Positions 54,383 through 62,210 of a stretch of DNA of 64,000 nt are shown here, piece after piece. Where the stretch lies: contig JADGDS010000001.1 of assembly GCA_016744775.1 (NCBI GenBank), forward strand, positions 223,628-287,627. Reading direction: 5' to 3'. Below the pieces are notes generated by a model. The model was not told the DNA's origin. It saw only the letters and a program-made list of their open reading frames with translations, and ran no database searches. A program made the translations under genes and the position numbers. The stretch's first letter is position 1, and each line of letters begins with the position of its first letter. Source of the stretch: Candidatus Marithrix sp. (lineage in GTDB: Bacteria; Pseudomonadota; Gammaproteobacteria; Beggiatoales; Beggiatoaceae).

Positions 54383-54415
54383 TTATTAAGGTACTTTAGT
54401 AAATTAATCAAGTAT
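54383..54415 (-). promoter_or_regulatory. IscR promoter with a type 1 IscR operator
   Basis: On the minus strand the 25 bases at 54415-54391 open ATACTTGATTAATTTACT and run closely parallel to the operator I recall from the E. coli iscR promoter (ATAGTTGACCAATTTACT). The -35 TTGATT (54411-54406) is inside it, and TAATAA (54388-54383) follows at 17 bases. Binding here would give feedback repression. The implied leader to 54363 is only about 13 bases and would cut into the AAAGGA ribosome site, so the exact start may differ. Confidence 0.6.
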
Positions 54416-54654
54416 TTTTTAGAAAAAAAATTGATTAAGAAAAAATCTTCACCAATAGAAAATAAGAGATAACAATATATAGAATAGATAGTTATCTCTA
54501 TTTAAATAATATTTAGGGAAGAAATCTTTAGAAAATTCGTGTTTATCTAGGTAATACTAACTACGAATTTTGAATTTTGATGTTTAGATATTTCATGAGT
54601 GAAATAAAAACCATAGTCATTATACTTATATATAATAATAAGTCAAGTAATAAA

Positions 54655-55641
54655 TTACCAAGGGCGTGGCGGTGATGTACGCCCGCCTTCAGTATCAACC
54701 CATGCTTGTTTTAATAATTTGTGTACTGTTGTAAATAGAACAGCTTTGTTTTTTCTTTCAGTTTGTTTGCTTAAAGAATTTTTCAAAATACGTAATTTAA
54801 ACCATAATCGTTTCATATGCAACCATAACCATGCCGATGATTTACCATAATGTTTACGATAAAATAACAAGGCACTACGCATTTCCCATAGATAAATTTG
54901 TTTGCCAGTATCAGACATGCTAAATTGTGTTAAGGTTTTAGAAGATTCACCTCCTAAATGAGTGACTATTACATCTGGCCAATACCATACTTTATATCCA
55001 GCCGCCTTAATTCGTTTACACAATTCAACTTCTTCATAATAAAGAAAAAAATCTTCATTAAAATAGCCAACTTCTTCAAGTATCTTACGTGGAATAATCG
55101 AGAATGCACCGGGTACCCAATCTACCATAGCGGCTTGATCTGGATCTGCCCAAGTTCGATCGACACGACCAAAAAACCGTGATTTAGGATATTTATCTCC
55201 TAATCCTGATGTGGTAATAAACTCATTTAATAAGCTTGGAAACATACGAGCTGACGGTTGCCATTCTTCTTTTGGACCAACTAAGCGTGCGCCACCAAGC
55301 CCGATAGTAGAATCAGCTTGCATATAGGCTAAGGCTTTTTCTAATGCCATAGGTTTTAAAAAAGCGTCTGAATTTAGTAATACTACATATTCTCCTCGCG
55401 CTTTAGCAAAACCAAGATTATTAGCGGCACCAAAACCTAAGTTAATTTCACTACGAATTAATGTTATTTCTGGAAATTCGCATTCTACCATATCAGCCGA
55501 GCCATCTTTTGAGCCATTATCAATTATTATGGTTTCATAATTAACATTACCGGCTTCTTTGGCTAAGGATTGTAGGCAATCACGCAACAAATCAATTGTA
55601 TTAAATGATACTATTATAATAGATATATCTGGCTTATTCAT
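54655..55641 (-). CDS. Family 2 glycosyltransferase (rhamnosyltransferase-like)
   Basis: The 328-residue GT-A enzyme starts ISIIIVSFNTIDLLRDCLQS, has the nucleotide-sugar-binding VVLLNSDAFLKP near 95, VDWVPGAFSIIPRKILEEVG, and the catalytic ED-like FFLYYEEVELCKRIKAAGY followed by IVTHLGGESSK. This matches the WbbL-like rhamnosyltransferase branch that builds surface polysaccharide. Its start overlaps the WecG-like gene stop by 8 bases. The C-terminal tail (TEGGRTSPPRPW) looks like read-through and may be recently altered. Confidence 0.9.
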   Translation of the reverse strand: MNKPDISIIIVSFNTIDLLRDCLQSLAKEAGNVNYETIIIDNGSKDGSADMVECEFPEITLIRSEINLGFGAANNLGFAKARGEYVVLLNSDAFLKPMALEKALAYMQADSTIGLGGARLVGPKEEWQPSARMFPSLLNEFITTSGLGDKYPKSRFFGRVDRTWADPDQAAMVDWVPGAFSIIPRKILEEVGYFNEDFFLYYEEVELCKRIKAAGYKVWYWPDVIVTHLGGESSKTLTQFSMSDTGKQIYLWEMRSALLFYRKHYGKSSAWLWLHMKRLWFKLRILKNSLSKQTERKNKAVLFTTVHKLLKQAWVDTEGGRTSPPRPW

Positions 55642-56449
55642 GTGTTAATTCTCGATTGCTCGTCGTTTTTTGAAAAATTTCTTTTTTCCATTCTTTGCTA
55701 AACAAGATAAATAGAGAGAAACTGCCTAATATATATCTTTTCCACATTCTTCTTGGTTCTGTTAATAGTCTATGCAGCCATTCTAATCCTAGTTTTTGTA
55801 AATACATTGGTGCTCGTTTTTTAATTCCTAAATAAAATTCCGCAGATGCACCTAAGCATAAAATTAGTGGTGATTGAATATTTTGTTGTTTTAATGTTTT
55901 ATGAATAAATAAACCTAACCATTCTTGTTTAGGAAAACCTACGCCTATAAACAGATATTTAGGTTGAAATTCTTTAACTTTATTTAGAATTTCTTGATAA
56001 GTTTGAGTAAAACTTGCTGTGTCTAGTTCAAACATAGGCGGCACATAATATTCAATATTTTGGTAATCTTGTTTTAGTTTTTTACCTAAAGTTTCATTAC
56101 TGACAACTATAAATATTTTTTCTTGTTTTTCTTTAGCGCGTTGCCATACTTGAGGAAATAAGTCACTACCAGCTAATCTAGCTTGTAAAGGTTTACGAAC
56201 TAATTTGCTAAACCAAATTATAGGTTGCCCATCAGGTAGAATGAATGAGGCTTTGCTTAGTTTTTTCTTTAAAACCTGATGCTCAACTTTATCTAATTTT
56301 ACTATTTGATCAGCATTTGGTGTAATGAGGAATGGAATTTTTTCCTCATTATCGGCAAAACTTTTAGCATTTATAATTTGATCCAGAATTTTTGTCTGAT
56401 TTGGAGCAGAAATAAAATCAAGATCAAAGAGCTTAATGGTTTTATTCAT
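55634..56449 (-). CDS. WecG/TagA/CpsF-family glycosyltransferase (GT26)
   Basis: The product of about 271 residues has the GT26 signatures PFLITPNADQIVKLDK, LPDGQPIIWFSKLV and LFIGVGFPKQEWLGLFI, and GASAEFYLGIKKRAPMYLQ with the C-terminal LEWLHRLLTEPRRMWKRY. The family transfers N-acetylmannosaminuronic acid or similar sugars to lipid-linked saccharides. ATG 56449 or the in-frame GTG 56458 could be the start. It forms a pair with the overlapping family 2 enzyme. Confidence 0.93.
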   Translation of the reverse strand: MNKTIKLFDLDFISAPNQTKILDQIINAKSFADNEEKIPFLITPNADQIVKLDKVEHQVLKKKLSKASFILPDGQPIIWFSKLVRKPLQARLAGSDLFPQVWQRAKEKQEKIFIVVSNETLGKKLKQDYQNIEYYVPPMFELDTASFTQTYQEILNKVKEFQPKYLFIGVGFPKQEWLGLFIHKTLKQQNIQSPLILCLGASAEFYLGIKKRAPMYLQKLGLEWLHRLLTEPRRMWKRYILGSFSLFILFSKEWKKEIFQKTTSNRELTHE

Positions 56450-56521
56450 ATTTAACACTTTATGTAATTTATAATTTTATCTATTGTTAAATATGGGAGT
56501 CAATATTTATGCCAACACTAT

Positions 56522-57712
56522 CTAAAAGGGCATTGAACTACCACCACCACTGAATCCTTCACCTTCAAATTCTAACATTCCATCTTCAAACATTTGTTGC
56601 AATTGTTTAAGGGGAATTCGTTCGTGACGAGTATCTGGTAAAACCCCATAAGGATTCACCTTATATATAATAGGTAGTTGATTTACCCCTTTAGGTTGTA
56701 TTGTTACCATGTAGGCAGATTGTTTTTCTGATGTTGATGCTGGAAGTTGAAATGGATCTTCAATTTCTTGTTCTAATTCATTAACTTCTTCAATTTCTTG
56801 TTCTTGCTCTTCATCCTTTTTGGCTTCAATAGCTGCTATTTCTTCAGGTGATTTGGCTTGTATGGCAATTGTATAAAAATTACTTGTCGAAAAATTTACC
56901 CATGGTTTAAATAATGCCAATTGCTCTGGCTCGATTAAAAAGCTAAAATCAGAAACTGATTTAATTTCTTTGACTCGTCTTATTGTTAGAATACGATCAA
57001 TAATACTGTCATCCATGCCCGGCAATAAGGTTAAGGCTTCACGAGTGGCAAAATTAGGATTGACACCGGCACCTCCGCCATAGACTGTAAAGACATTTTC
57101 CATATCTATATCTTTGAAAACTTCATCAAATCCTTTTATTAATAATACTTCTGCTACTGTTTCTATTGGTGCATTACGCGGTTCATAGGGTGGGGTTAAG
57201 CTTTCATAATAATCTTTTTCAGCTCCATCTAAACGCGGCATATCATCTTTATCTACCCAATCTTCCCACGCATTTTCTAATGTTGTAAGTTTTTCAAGAT
57301 CTTCTGTGCCAACAAATTTTTCTAATAATTCGCGTACTTTGGCTTTAGGTAATTTTTGAATATTAATTTTGCCAGCATTATTATAAATACGTACTTTTAC
57401 AGTTTCTGGTATTGGATAGGCAAGTTCTAAGGCTTCGCCATTAAAACGAAACTTGTTATCACGACGCAGGCTTAAATCAATTTCTTCCTCTGTTCCCGGT
57501 GGATCAGGCATTTTATTGATTACTAATTCCATTTCAGCGGCGCGTAAGGCGGCAAGAGTATCATTCCATGTTTGTAATCCCATTTTGTTATAAAACACTA
57601 TTTTGGTTGATAAACGTGTTTCACTAGATAAAGTAGCTACCATGACGGTGACTATAACGATGAACCATAAGACAACGATTAAAATGGCTCCGTTTTGTTG
57701 AGAATTAGACAT
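56522..57712 (-). CDS. gspK: Type II secretion minor pseudopilin GspK
   Basis: GspK caps the tip of the type II secretion pseudopilus. The 396-residue product has the prepilin cleavage context QQNGAILIVVLWFIVIVTVM, without the usual Glu+5 as normal for GspK, then a large insert domain (GVNPNFATREALTLLPGMDD helix-hairpin region). An acidic low-complexity stretch (EQEQEIEEVNELEQEIED) near 310-330 is unusual. A GAGG site 5 bases before ATG 57712 fixes the start. No other gsp genes adjoin; the 5' end is duplicated at 60.5 and 61.9 kb. Confidence 0.88.
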   Translation of the reverse strand: MSNSQQNGAILIVVLWFIVIVTVMVATLSSETRLSTKIVFYNKMGLQTWNDTLAALRAAEMELVINKMPDPPGTEEEIDLSLRRDNKFRFNGEALELAYPIPETVKVRIYNNAGKINIQKLPKAKVRELLEKFVGTEDLEKLTTLENAWEDWVDKDDMPRLDGAEKDYYESLTPPYEPRNAPIETVAEVLLIKGFDEVFKDIDMENVFTVYGGGAGVNPNFATREALTLLPGMDDSIIDRILTIRRVKEIKSVSDFSFLIEPEQLALFKPWVNFSTSNFYTIAIQAKSPEEIAAIEAKKDEEQEQEIEEVNELEQEIEDPFQLPASTSEKQSAYMVTIQPKGVNQLPIIYKVNPYGVLPDTRHERIPLKQLQQMFEDGMLEFEGEGFSGGGSSMPF

Positions 57713-57733
57713 AATTACCTCATTATAAAATAT

Positions 57734-58522
57734 ATGACAAAAAATCTTTTTGATGCTGCTTATCAATGTATTATAGCAACTGATCCTCGTGAAAAACTAG
57801 AATTAACACAATCTGTGGTAAAAGCATGGCAATTAGGGAAATTAAACCTTAATAGCAGTAGTTCAATTAAAACTATTTTAATGCCCGGCTTACCAAAAAA
57901 GCTAGTTTTAGTACCTCCAACTAAAGTGCCGCGCCGTAAATTTTCTACTATTGAAGGGCAAGCGGCTTTATTACATGCAATATCTCATATTGAATTTAAT
58001 GCTATTAATTTGGCATGGGATGCAGTTTATCGTTTTCGTGATTTGCCTAAGAAGTTTTATGAAGATTGGATTAAAGTTGCTTATGAGGAGGCTTATCATT
58101 TTAGCTTGTTAAATGAACAGTTAGAAAAACTTGAATATAGTTATGGTGATTTTGCTGCTCATAATGGTTTATGGGAAATGGCTGTGAAAACAGAACATGA
58201 TGTTTTGATAAGAATGGCTTTAGTGCCTAGAGTTTTAGAAGCGCGAGGTTTAGATGCAACTCCACCAATTATTGCTAAATTAAAATCACAAGGCTTATCT
58301 CATTTAGTAAAAATATTAGAAATAATTTTAGCTGATGAAATTGGACATGTTGCTATAGGTTCATATTGGTTTAAGTATTTTTGTGAACAAGCTGGTTTAG
58401 AATCTGAAACTACTTTTAAAAAGTTGATGAGTGAATATTTTACTGGTAGTGTTAGATTACCTAATATTGAGGCGCGATTAGCGGCTGGATTTAGTGAGGC
58501 TGAGATTGAATTAATGAATTGA
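57734..58522 (+). CDS. DUF455 (MiaE-like ferritin fold) protein
   Basis: The 262-residue protein has a ferritin-like four-helix pattern with likely di-iron ligands in LLHAISHIEFNAINLAWDAV, AYEEAYHFSLL, LWEMAVKTEHDVLIRMALVP and LADEIGHVAIGS. DUF455 proteins are related to MiaE-type oxygenases, but their substrate is unknown. Its ATG lies only 21 bases from the divergent gspK start. Parts of this gene survive as relics at about 60596-60633 and 61917-62037, one of them identical over about 100 bases of its coding sequence. Confidence 0.88.
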   Translation: MTKNLFDAAYQCIIATDPREKLELTQSVVKAWQLGKLNLNSSSSIKTILMPGLPKKLVLVPPTKVPRRKFSTIEGQAALLHAISHIEFNAINLAWDAVYRFRDLPKKFYEDWIKVAYEEAYHFSLLNEQLEKLEYSYGDFAAHNGLWEMAVKTEHDVLIRMALVPRVLEARGLDATPPIIAKLKSQGLSHLVKILEIILADEIGHVAIGSYWFKYFCEQAGLESETTFKKLMSEYFTGSVRLPNIEARLAAGFSEAEIELMN

Positions 58523-58665
58523 TGTTATGATTCCTGTCAATTTTATCACTTGCCCCTTTCAGGGGGTTCTCGCCCAACAAATAAGTTAGGTTCACCGATT
58601 TTTTCGGCTAGGGGGTATTGGATTAGGTTCATAATAATATTAGTTTATTTTAAAGCAAACAAAAA

Positions 58666-59088
58666 CTACTTGCCCGGTTTAAGCATATTTATCATCTCTC
58701 TTAAATCATTAATTTGTTGTGTTAATTGATTATTTAATAGTTTTAAATAATCAATTTCTTTTTGTTGTTGTTCAATAATTAATTGTGTTTTTTCCTGTTC
58801 GTATTTAATATCCATCTGTTCGATAGATGTATTATTATTACATGTTAAATAATGAGTATTATTATCACCAATTAAGTTAAATACTTTTTTGTCATCCATA
58901 CTAAATAAATCTTCTAACTGAATTCCCATAATTTTAGCAATTTGTTGCAATCGAGAATACTTAACATCTGTCTCTCCGCGTTCAATCTTAGCATACGAAT
59001 AAGTAGATATTCCTAATTTTTCTGCTACTGTTTCTTGAGTGAAATTTCTTAGTTTGCGTATGCTTTTAATTTTTTTAGATAATTCCAT
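58666..59088 (-). CDS. XRE-family regulator with C-terminal coiled coil
   Basis: The 140-residue protein has a classic helix-turn-helix near residues 8-62 (LRNFTQETVAEKLGISTYSY, AKIERGETDVKYSRLQQIAK) and a Gln-rich coiled coil from about 92 to 135. The short linker (NTHYLTCNNNTSIEQ) suggests a sensor or dimer region. It is divergent from the secreted-protein gene; two CAACTT-type inverted repeats in the gap are possible operators. Regulation of that neighbour or itself is inferred. Confidence 0.85.
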   Translation of the reverse strand: MELSKKIKSIRKLRNFTQETVAEKLGISTYSYAKIERGETDVKYSRLQQIAKIMGIQLEDLFSMDDKKVFNLIGDNNTHYLTCNNNTSIEQMDIKYEQEKTQLIIEQQQKEIDYLKLLNNQLTQQINDLREMINMLKPGK

Positions 59089-59116
59089 TAATAGATACTC
59101 TCAGTGGTGTAATTAA

Positions 59117-59184
59117 CAACTTAGGCTTGCTATATTAAGTTGCTATTTAAAATAAAAAATTATGTAAATTACAACTTTTAGTTG
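59117..59184. promoter_or_regulatory. Candidate operators of the XRE regulator
   Basis: CAACTT (59117-59122) and AAGTTG (59137-59142) are spaced 14 bases apart, and a second palindrome CAACT-TTT-AGTTG lies at 59172-59184. Both sit between the divergent XRE gene and the secreted-protein gene and share AAC.T..A.TTG half-sites. Confidence 0.4.
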
Positions 59185-59260
59185 CTGGATTAGTAGCGTC
59201 TTATTAGACATAATATATCAAATAATATAATTTTATTATCATCACAATAGGAAAATAAAA

Positions 59261-59710
59261 ATGAAGAAAACACTTTTGTTATTTGTATTGCTTGTTATAA
59301 GCACAACTTCTTATGCTGGAGAAGCCGGAGGCTATCGTACATGGGGTAGTTTAAGTGATGGTGGAATGAAGTCTAAGGTTCCTTATCCAAAAGACTTTGG
59401 ATTCCACGCTCGAACACATAAAGTTAATCCAAGTTCTTATGGTAAATATCTTGGGTTTTCTATTTGGATTAAAACGACAAATGTTAATAACTATGTAGCT
59501 CTATATATAAGACTAAACAATAAAGCAGAAAAACTAATAAAATTCAAATATAGCAAAAATATCAAAGGAACAAAAAGTTGGAAGAGATATTATACTCCTC
59601 ATATATATGTTCCATTACATACGGAATCCGTTGGTGTAGGTGTTAAACTTAAAGGAGCAGGTAAAGTGGAATATTATGACGATCAACTCAAAGAATATAG
59701 TTATAAGTAA
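59261..59710 (+). CDS. Small secreted beta-sandwich-like protein
   Basis: The 149-residue product has a signal peptide (MKKTLLLFVLLVISTTSYAG) and a mature domain that is probably all beta. The C-terminal block (GTKSWKRYYTPHIYVP, VGVGVKLKGAGKVEYYDDQ) resembles jelly-roll carbohydrate-binding modules, which end in a strand with GxGxVWFDDV. I cannot assign a family. An AGGAAAAT ribosome binding site precedes the ATG. Its last 46 bases are repeated exactly at 61732-61777. Confidence 0.65.
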   Translation: MKKTLLLFVLLVISTTSYAGEAGGYRTWGSLSDGGMKSKVPYPKDFGFHARTHKVNPSSYGKYLGFSIWIKTTNVNNYVALYIRLNNKAEKLIKFKYSKNIKGTKSWKRYYTPHIYVPLHTESVGVGVKLKGAGKVEYYDDQLKEYSYK

Positions 59711-59736
59711 TCATTAGATTATTTATGATCTAGCTC

Positions 59737-59812
59737 GTAGGTTGGGCTGACGACAGGAAGCCCAACAGAATAATGGCAAAATGTTGGGCTTCCTTTCGTC
59801 AGCCCAACCTAC
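59737..59812. repeat. GTTGGGCT fold-back repeat behind the secreted-protein gene
   Basis: Arms 59737-59767 and 59782-59812 are nearly perfect inverted repeats of 31 bases around a 14-base centre, of the same family as 6778-6868. It closes the first of three tandem units described in the findings. Confidence 0.75.
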
Positions 59813-59863
59813 AACAATTCAATATCCTCAGCCATTCCAATTCCAAGCATCTAAGATTTTTTA

Positions 59864-60085
59864 TTAATGTTTTCTATAAACGCTTCCCCTATGCCCTACT
59901 TCAACGATCAACACCAATAGAATATTGTCATCTATCTCATAGATAATGCGATAATCACCTACTCACCACCCTAATTTTTTATCTAATTGTTCTGAAGATA
60001 TTGTACCTTTTTCTTCAGCTTCTTTTAGAGCTTCTTTTATAGCTTTCTTGTCAATAATATCTTCTATTTATTCAATTAAATAATC
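59864..60085 (-). pseudogene. Decayed antitoxin tail and RelE/ParE toxin relic
   Basis: In the same frame as the antitoxin gene upstream, the minus strand reads DYLIE, a TAA, IEDIIDKKAIKEALKEAEEK and GTISSEQLDKKLGW before a TGA, then VGDYRIIYEIDDNILLVL and IVEVGHRGSVYRKH. The last block is the characteristic C-terminus of RelE-type toxins. The toxin's N-terminal half is gone and the antitoxin tail has two TAA interruptions, so the module is dead. Confidence 0.7.
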
Positions 60086-60262
60086 TTATTCTATTGGAAT
60101 AGCAGCCAAAAAAATTTTGTTTTTGTATGTTAATGTTATACGTTCTTTGTCAGCAGTGGCGCGATCAAGTAACTCTATCAAAGTCGGCGAAGCTTCAATA
60201 CCTTCTATATTAAAAAATACACCAGATTGATTGCTATTGGCGTGTTCTTCTATGTAGCTCAT
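60086..60262 (-). CDS. Truncated Phd-like antitoxin
   Basis: From ATG 60262 (MSYIEEHANSNQSGVFFNI) the frame gives 58 residues and ends at a TAA (60088-60086) after AIPIE, at a point where homologues would continue; the missing tail is still readable in frame beyond the stop. An AGGAGATAAAAAT ribosome site remains. Its LIELLDRATADKERITLTYK resembles prevent-host-death antitoxins. Function is doubtful without the toxin. Confidence 0.5.
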   Translation of the reverse strand: MSYIEEHANSNQSGVFFNIEGIEASPTLIELLDRATADKERITLTYKNKIFLAAIPIE

Positions 60263-60286
60263 ATTTTTATCTCCTATATGTTGCAA

Positions 60287-60529
60287 CCTATTTATATATT
60301 ATAGTAATTTAAGCTGAATTGCTAAAATATATTTGTTTTTTTTAGATTATTCAACAATACATATGGCAAAATTATGAATGTATATAAACTTATAATCAGC
60401 TTATTAGTCTATTTATGATAGCTAATATTTGAGCACAGGTTTTATGTCAACGCTAACTATAGATGTTTCTCCTCAAGTTTACAAAAATTTTCATTAACTA
60501 ATTTTAATTTGCCAAAAACTTGTAGTTTC
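60287..60529. other. AT-rich gap with a gene-start relic
   Basis: The only coding trace is at 60444-60497 (+): an ATG followed by STLTIDVSPQVYKNFH and a stop, which looks like the beginning of a small antitoxin-like protein cut off after 17 residues. The rest shows no gene, hairpin or RNA. Confidence 0.35.
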
Positions 60530-60633
60530 ATTTCATGGTTTCCAGTTTTGTTGAGAATTATACATAATTACCTCATTATAAATATATTACAAAAAATGAA
60601 CAATTAGAAAAACTGAAATATAGCTACGGAGAT
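60530..60633. pseudogene. Relic of the gspK start joined to a DUF455 fragment (second unit)
   Basis: Bases 60546-60596 match the divergent gspK/DUF455 start region (57692-57744) with a few changes, including loss of the DUF455 ATG. The sequence then jumps to a copy of 58112-58148 (NEQLEKLEYSYG region of DUF455), so about 370 bases were deleted. The GGAG of the Tyr-Gly codons at its end lies 7 bases before the RNA ligase ATG and now serves as its ribosome binding site. Confidence 0.75.
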
Positions 60634-60639
60634 TGAATA

Positions 60640-61692
60640 ATGGCTTTTTTTGGAGTTACAAAAGAAACTATTGCATCCACTTTTCCTATTGAAAATGCAG
60701 ATGCCATTGAAGGTGCCACTTTGGAAGGATCTACCTTTGAATTTGTTATAAAAAAAGGACAATTCAAAAAAGGAGATATTGTATTATATTTTCCTATTGA
60801 TTCTCTTATACCAGAATGGGTACTAGAAAAACTAGGCTTAGTTGGTAGATTAAGCGGCAAAAATAAAAATAGAGTAAAAACTGTTAGGCTCCGAGAACAA
60901 ATTTCTCAAGGCATAGTTGCAAATCTTACATTATTAGAAAATATGCCTGCAAATACTGCTGATGAAAAAATTACCGAATTTCTCGGCGTTGAAAAATATG
61001 ATATACCACCCATTCCTTGTCAAAATGCTCAACTAATCCAACTACCTATTGGATTATCTGCTTATGATATTGAAGGCGCAGATAGATATGTTGAAGTAGC
61101 CGAAGTATTAATGCCACAACTGGTAGAAATTACCGAAAAACTTGAAGGGCAAAACTTTTCAGTGACATACGCAAGCTCGGAAGATAAAATATATGTAAAC
61201 CAACGCAATTTTTCCATTCAATCTACAGAAGGAGAACTACATGAATTTTGGAACGTTGCAGAAAAAAAAGGCATAATTAAATTTGTAGAAAGTTTGAAAC
61301 AAACCTATCCGGGCAAAAACATCACTGTTTATGGAGAATTCATAGGATCACGGGTTCAATCCAACATTTACAAATTAAAGGGTTTTGAAGTTAAACTGTT
61401 TGATATAAAAATCAACCATGAATGGCTAAGCCCAGACATTCGCCAAACTACCATCGAAAAATACTTTGGGAATCTGGAAAACCACGTACCAATTTTAGCC
61501 ACAAATATCATATTAAAAGAATGGCTGAATGGTAAAAGTATAGTTGAAGCCTCTAACGGCATATCCAAACTACATAAAACACCTAGAGAAGGAATAGTTA
61601 TAAAACCAATGACAGAAGTTAGACATAACAAAGTTGGTAGATTAGTTATCAAACAACGCGATCCAATTTACCTATCGAAGACTAATAATTAA
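60640..61692 (+). CDS. RNA ligase, DRB0094 (Rnl5-like) family
   Basis: The 350-residue enzyme belongs to the nucleotidyltransferase ligases related to Deinococcus DraRnl. An N-terminal OB-like module (FEFVIKKGQFKKGDIVLYFP, REQISQGIVANL) precedes the adenylation domain: motif I EKLEG with Lys167 as the AMP-linked residue, ITVYGEFIGSRV (motif III), GFEVKLFDIKIN (IIIa), REGIVIKP (IV) and GRLVIKQRDP (V). The family seals 3'-OH/5'-phosphate nicks in RNA or mixed duplexes. No repair or RtcB-type partners lie near. It is an intact gene inside decayed DNA, which suggests recent arrival or selection. Confidence 0.88.
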   Translation: MAFFGVTKETIASTFPIENADAIEGATLEGSTFEFVIKKGQFKKGDIVLYFPIDSLIPEWVLEKLGLVGRLSGKNKNRVKTVRLREQISQGIVANLTLLENMPANTADEKITEFLGVEKYDIPPIPCQNAQLIQLPIGLSAYDIEGADRYVEVAEVLMPQLVEITEKLEGQNFSVTYASSEDKIYVNQRNFSIQSTEGELHEFWNVAEKKGIIKFVESLKQTYPGKNITVYGEFIGSRVQSNIYKLKGFEVKLFDIKINHEWLSPDIRQTTIEKYFGNLENHVPILATNIILKEWLNGKSIVEASNGISKLHKTPREGIVIKPMTEVRHNKVGRLVIKQRDPIYLSKTNN

Positions 61693-61731
61693 AACAATTG
61701 TTCTTGTAGGTGTTCGTCATCAAGGAATAGC

Positions 61732-61777
61732 TAAAGTGGAATATTATGACGATCAACTCAAAGAATATAGTTATAAG
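61732..61777 (+). pseudogene. 3' end copy of the small secreted-protein gene
   Basis: Forty-six bases identical to 59662-59707, encoding KVEYYDDQLKEYSYK, but without the rest of the gene. It is followed by a shortened GTTGGGCT repeat, in the same order as after the parent gene. Confidence 0.8.
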
Positions 61778-61780
61778 CTC

Positions 61781-61823
61781 GTAGGTTGGGCTGACTTCGT
61801 ATCCTTTCGTCAGCCCAACCTAC
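61781..61823. repeat. GTTGGGCT fold-back repeat, shortened copy
   Basis: The outer arms GTAGGTTGGGCTGAC and GTCAGCCCAACCTAC remain perfect, but the centre is reduced to 13 bases. It closes the second tandem unit. Confidence 0.75.
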
Positions 61824-61825
61824 AA

Positions 61826-62072
61826 TTTCCTCTATGCCCTCAATAGAATAGCATCATTCCATGTTTCTAACCCAGTTTTGTTGAGAATTAGACATAATTA
61901 CCTCATTATAAAATATATGACAAAAAATCTTTTTGATGCTGCTTATCAATGTATTATAGCAACTGATCCTCGTGAAAAACTAGAATTAACACAATCTGTG
62001 GTAAAAGCATGGCAATTAGGGCAGTTAAATCTGAATCTTACAGTAAACTCTAATACATTGTCAATAAACTAA
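61826..62072 (+). pseudogene. Relic of toxin, gspK start and DUF455 5' end (third unit)
   Basis: Bases 61829-61850 retain pieces of the RelE relic (CCTCTATGCCCT, CAATAGAATA). Then comes a gspK fragment with a 109-base deletion between two TTTTGTT repeats. Bases 61875-62021 are identical over 147 bases to 57692-57838, covering both divergent start regions and 35 codons of DUF455. The frame from 61917 ends after 51 codons at 62072. The exact identity means the copy is recent or was corrected by gene conversion. Confidence 0.8.
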
Positions 62073-62210
62073 ACCTTGTCACAAGCCCCAAGACCTGTCA
62101 GGTTTTAAAAACCTGACAGGTCTAAAGTTGAAGAAGTGCTAGGTTATATTAATCTCGGGTATTAGACCCGACAGGTCTTGAGACTTGTAACAAGGTTTAG
62201 TTTATTGACA
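62059..62210. repeat. Nested fold-back element with 21-bp perfect ends
   Basis: TGTCAATAAACTAAACCTTG (62059 onward) and its complement (ending 62210) are perfect over 21 bases and extend imperfectly to about 42. Inside lies the GACCTGTCAGGTTTT/AAAACCTGACAGGTC hairpin (62091-62123), a third copy of the family at 1681. No coding content. A MITE-like element is likely. Confidence 0.7.
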
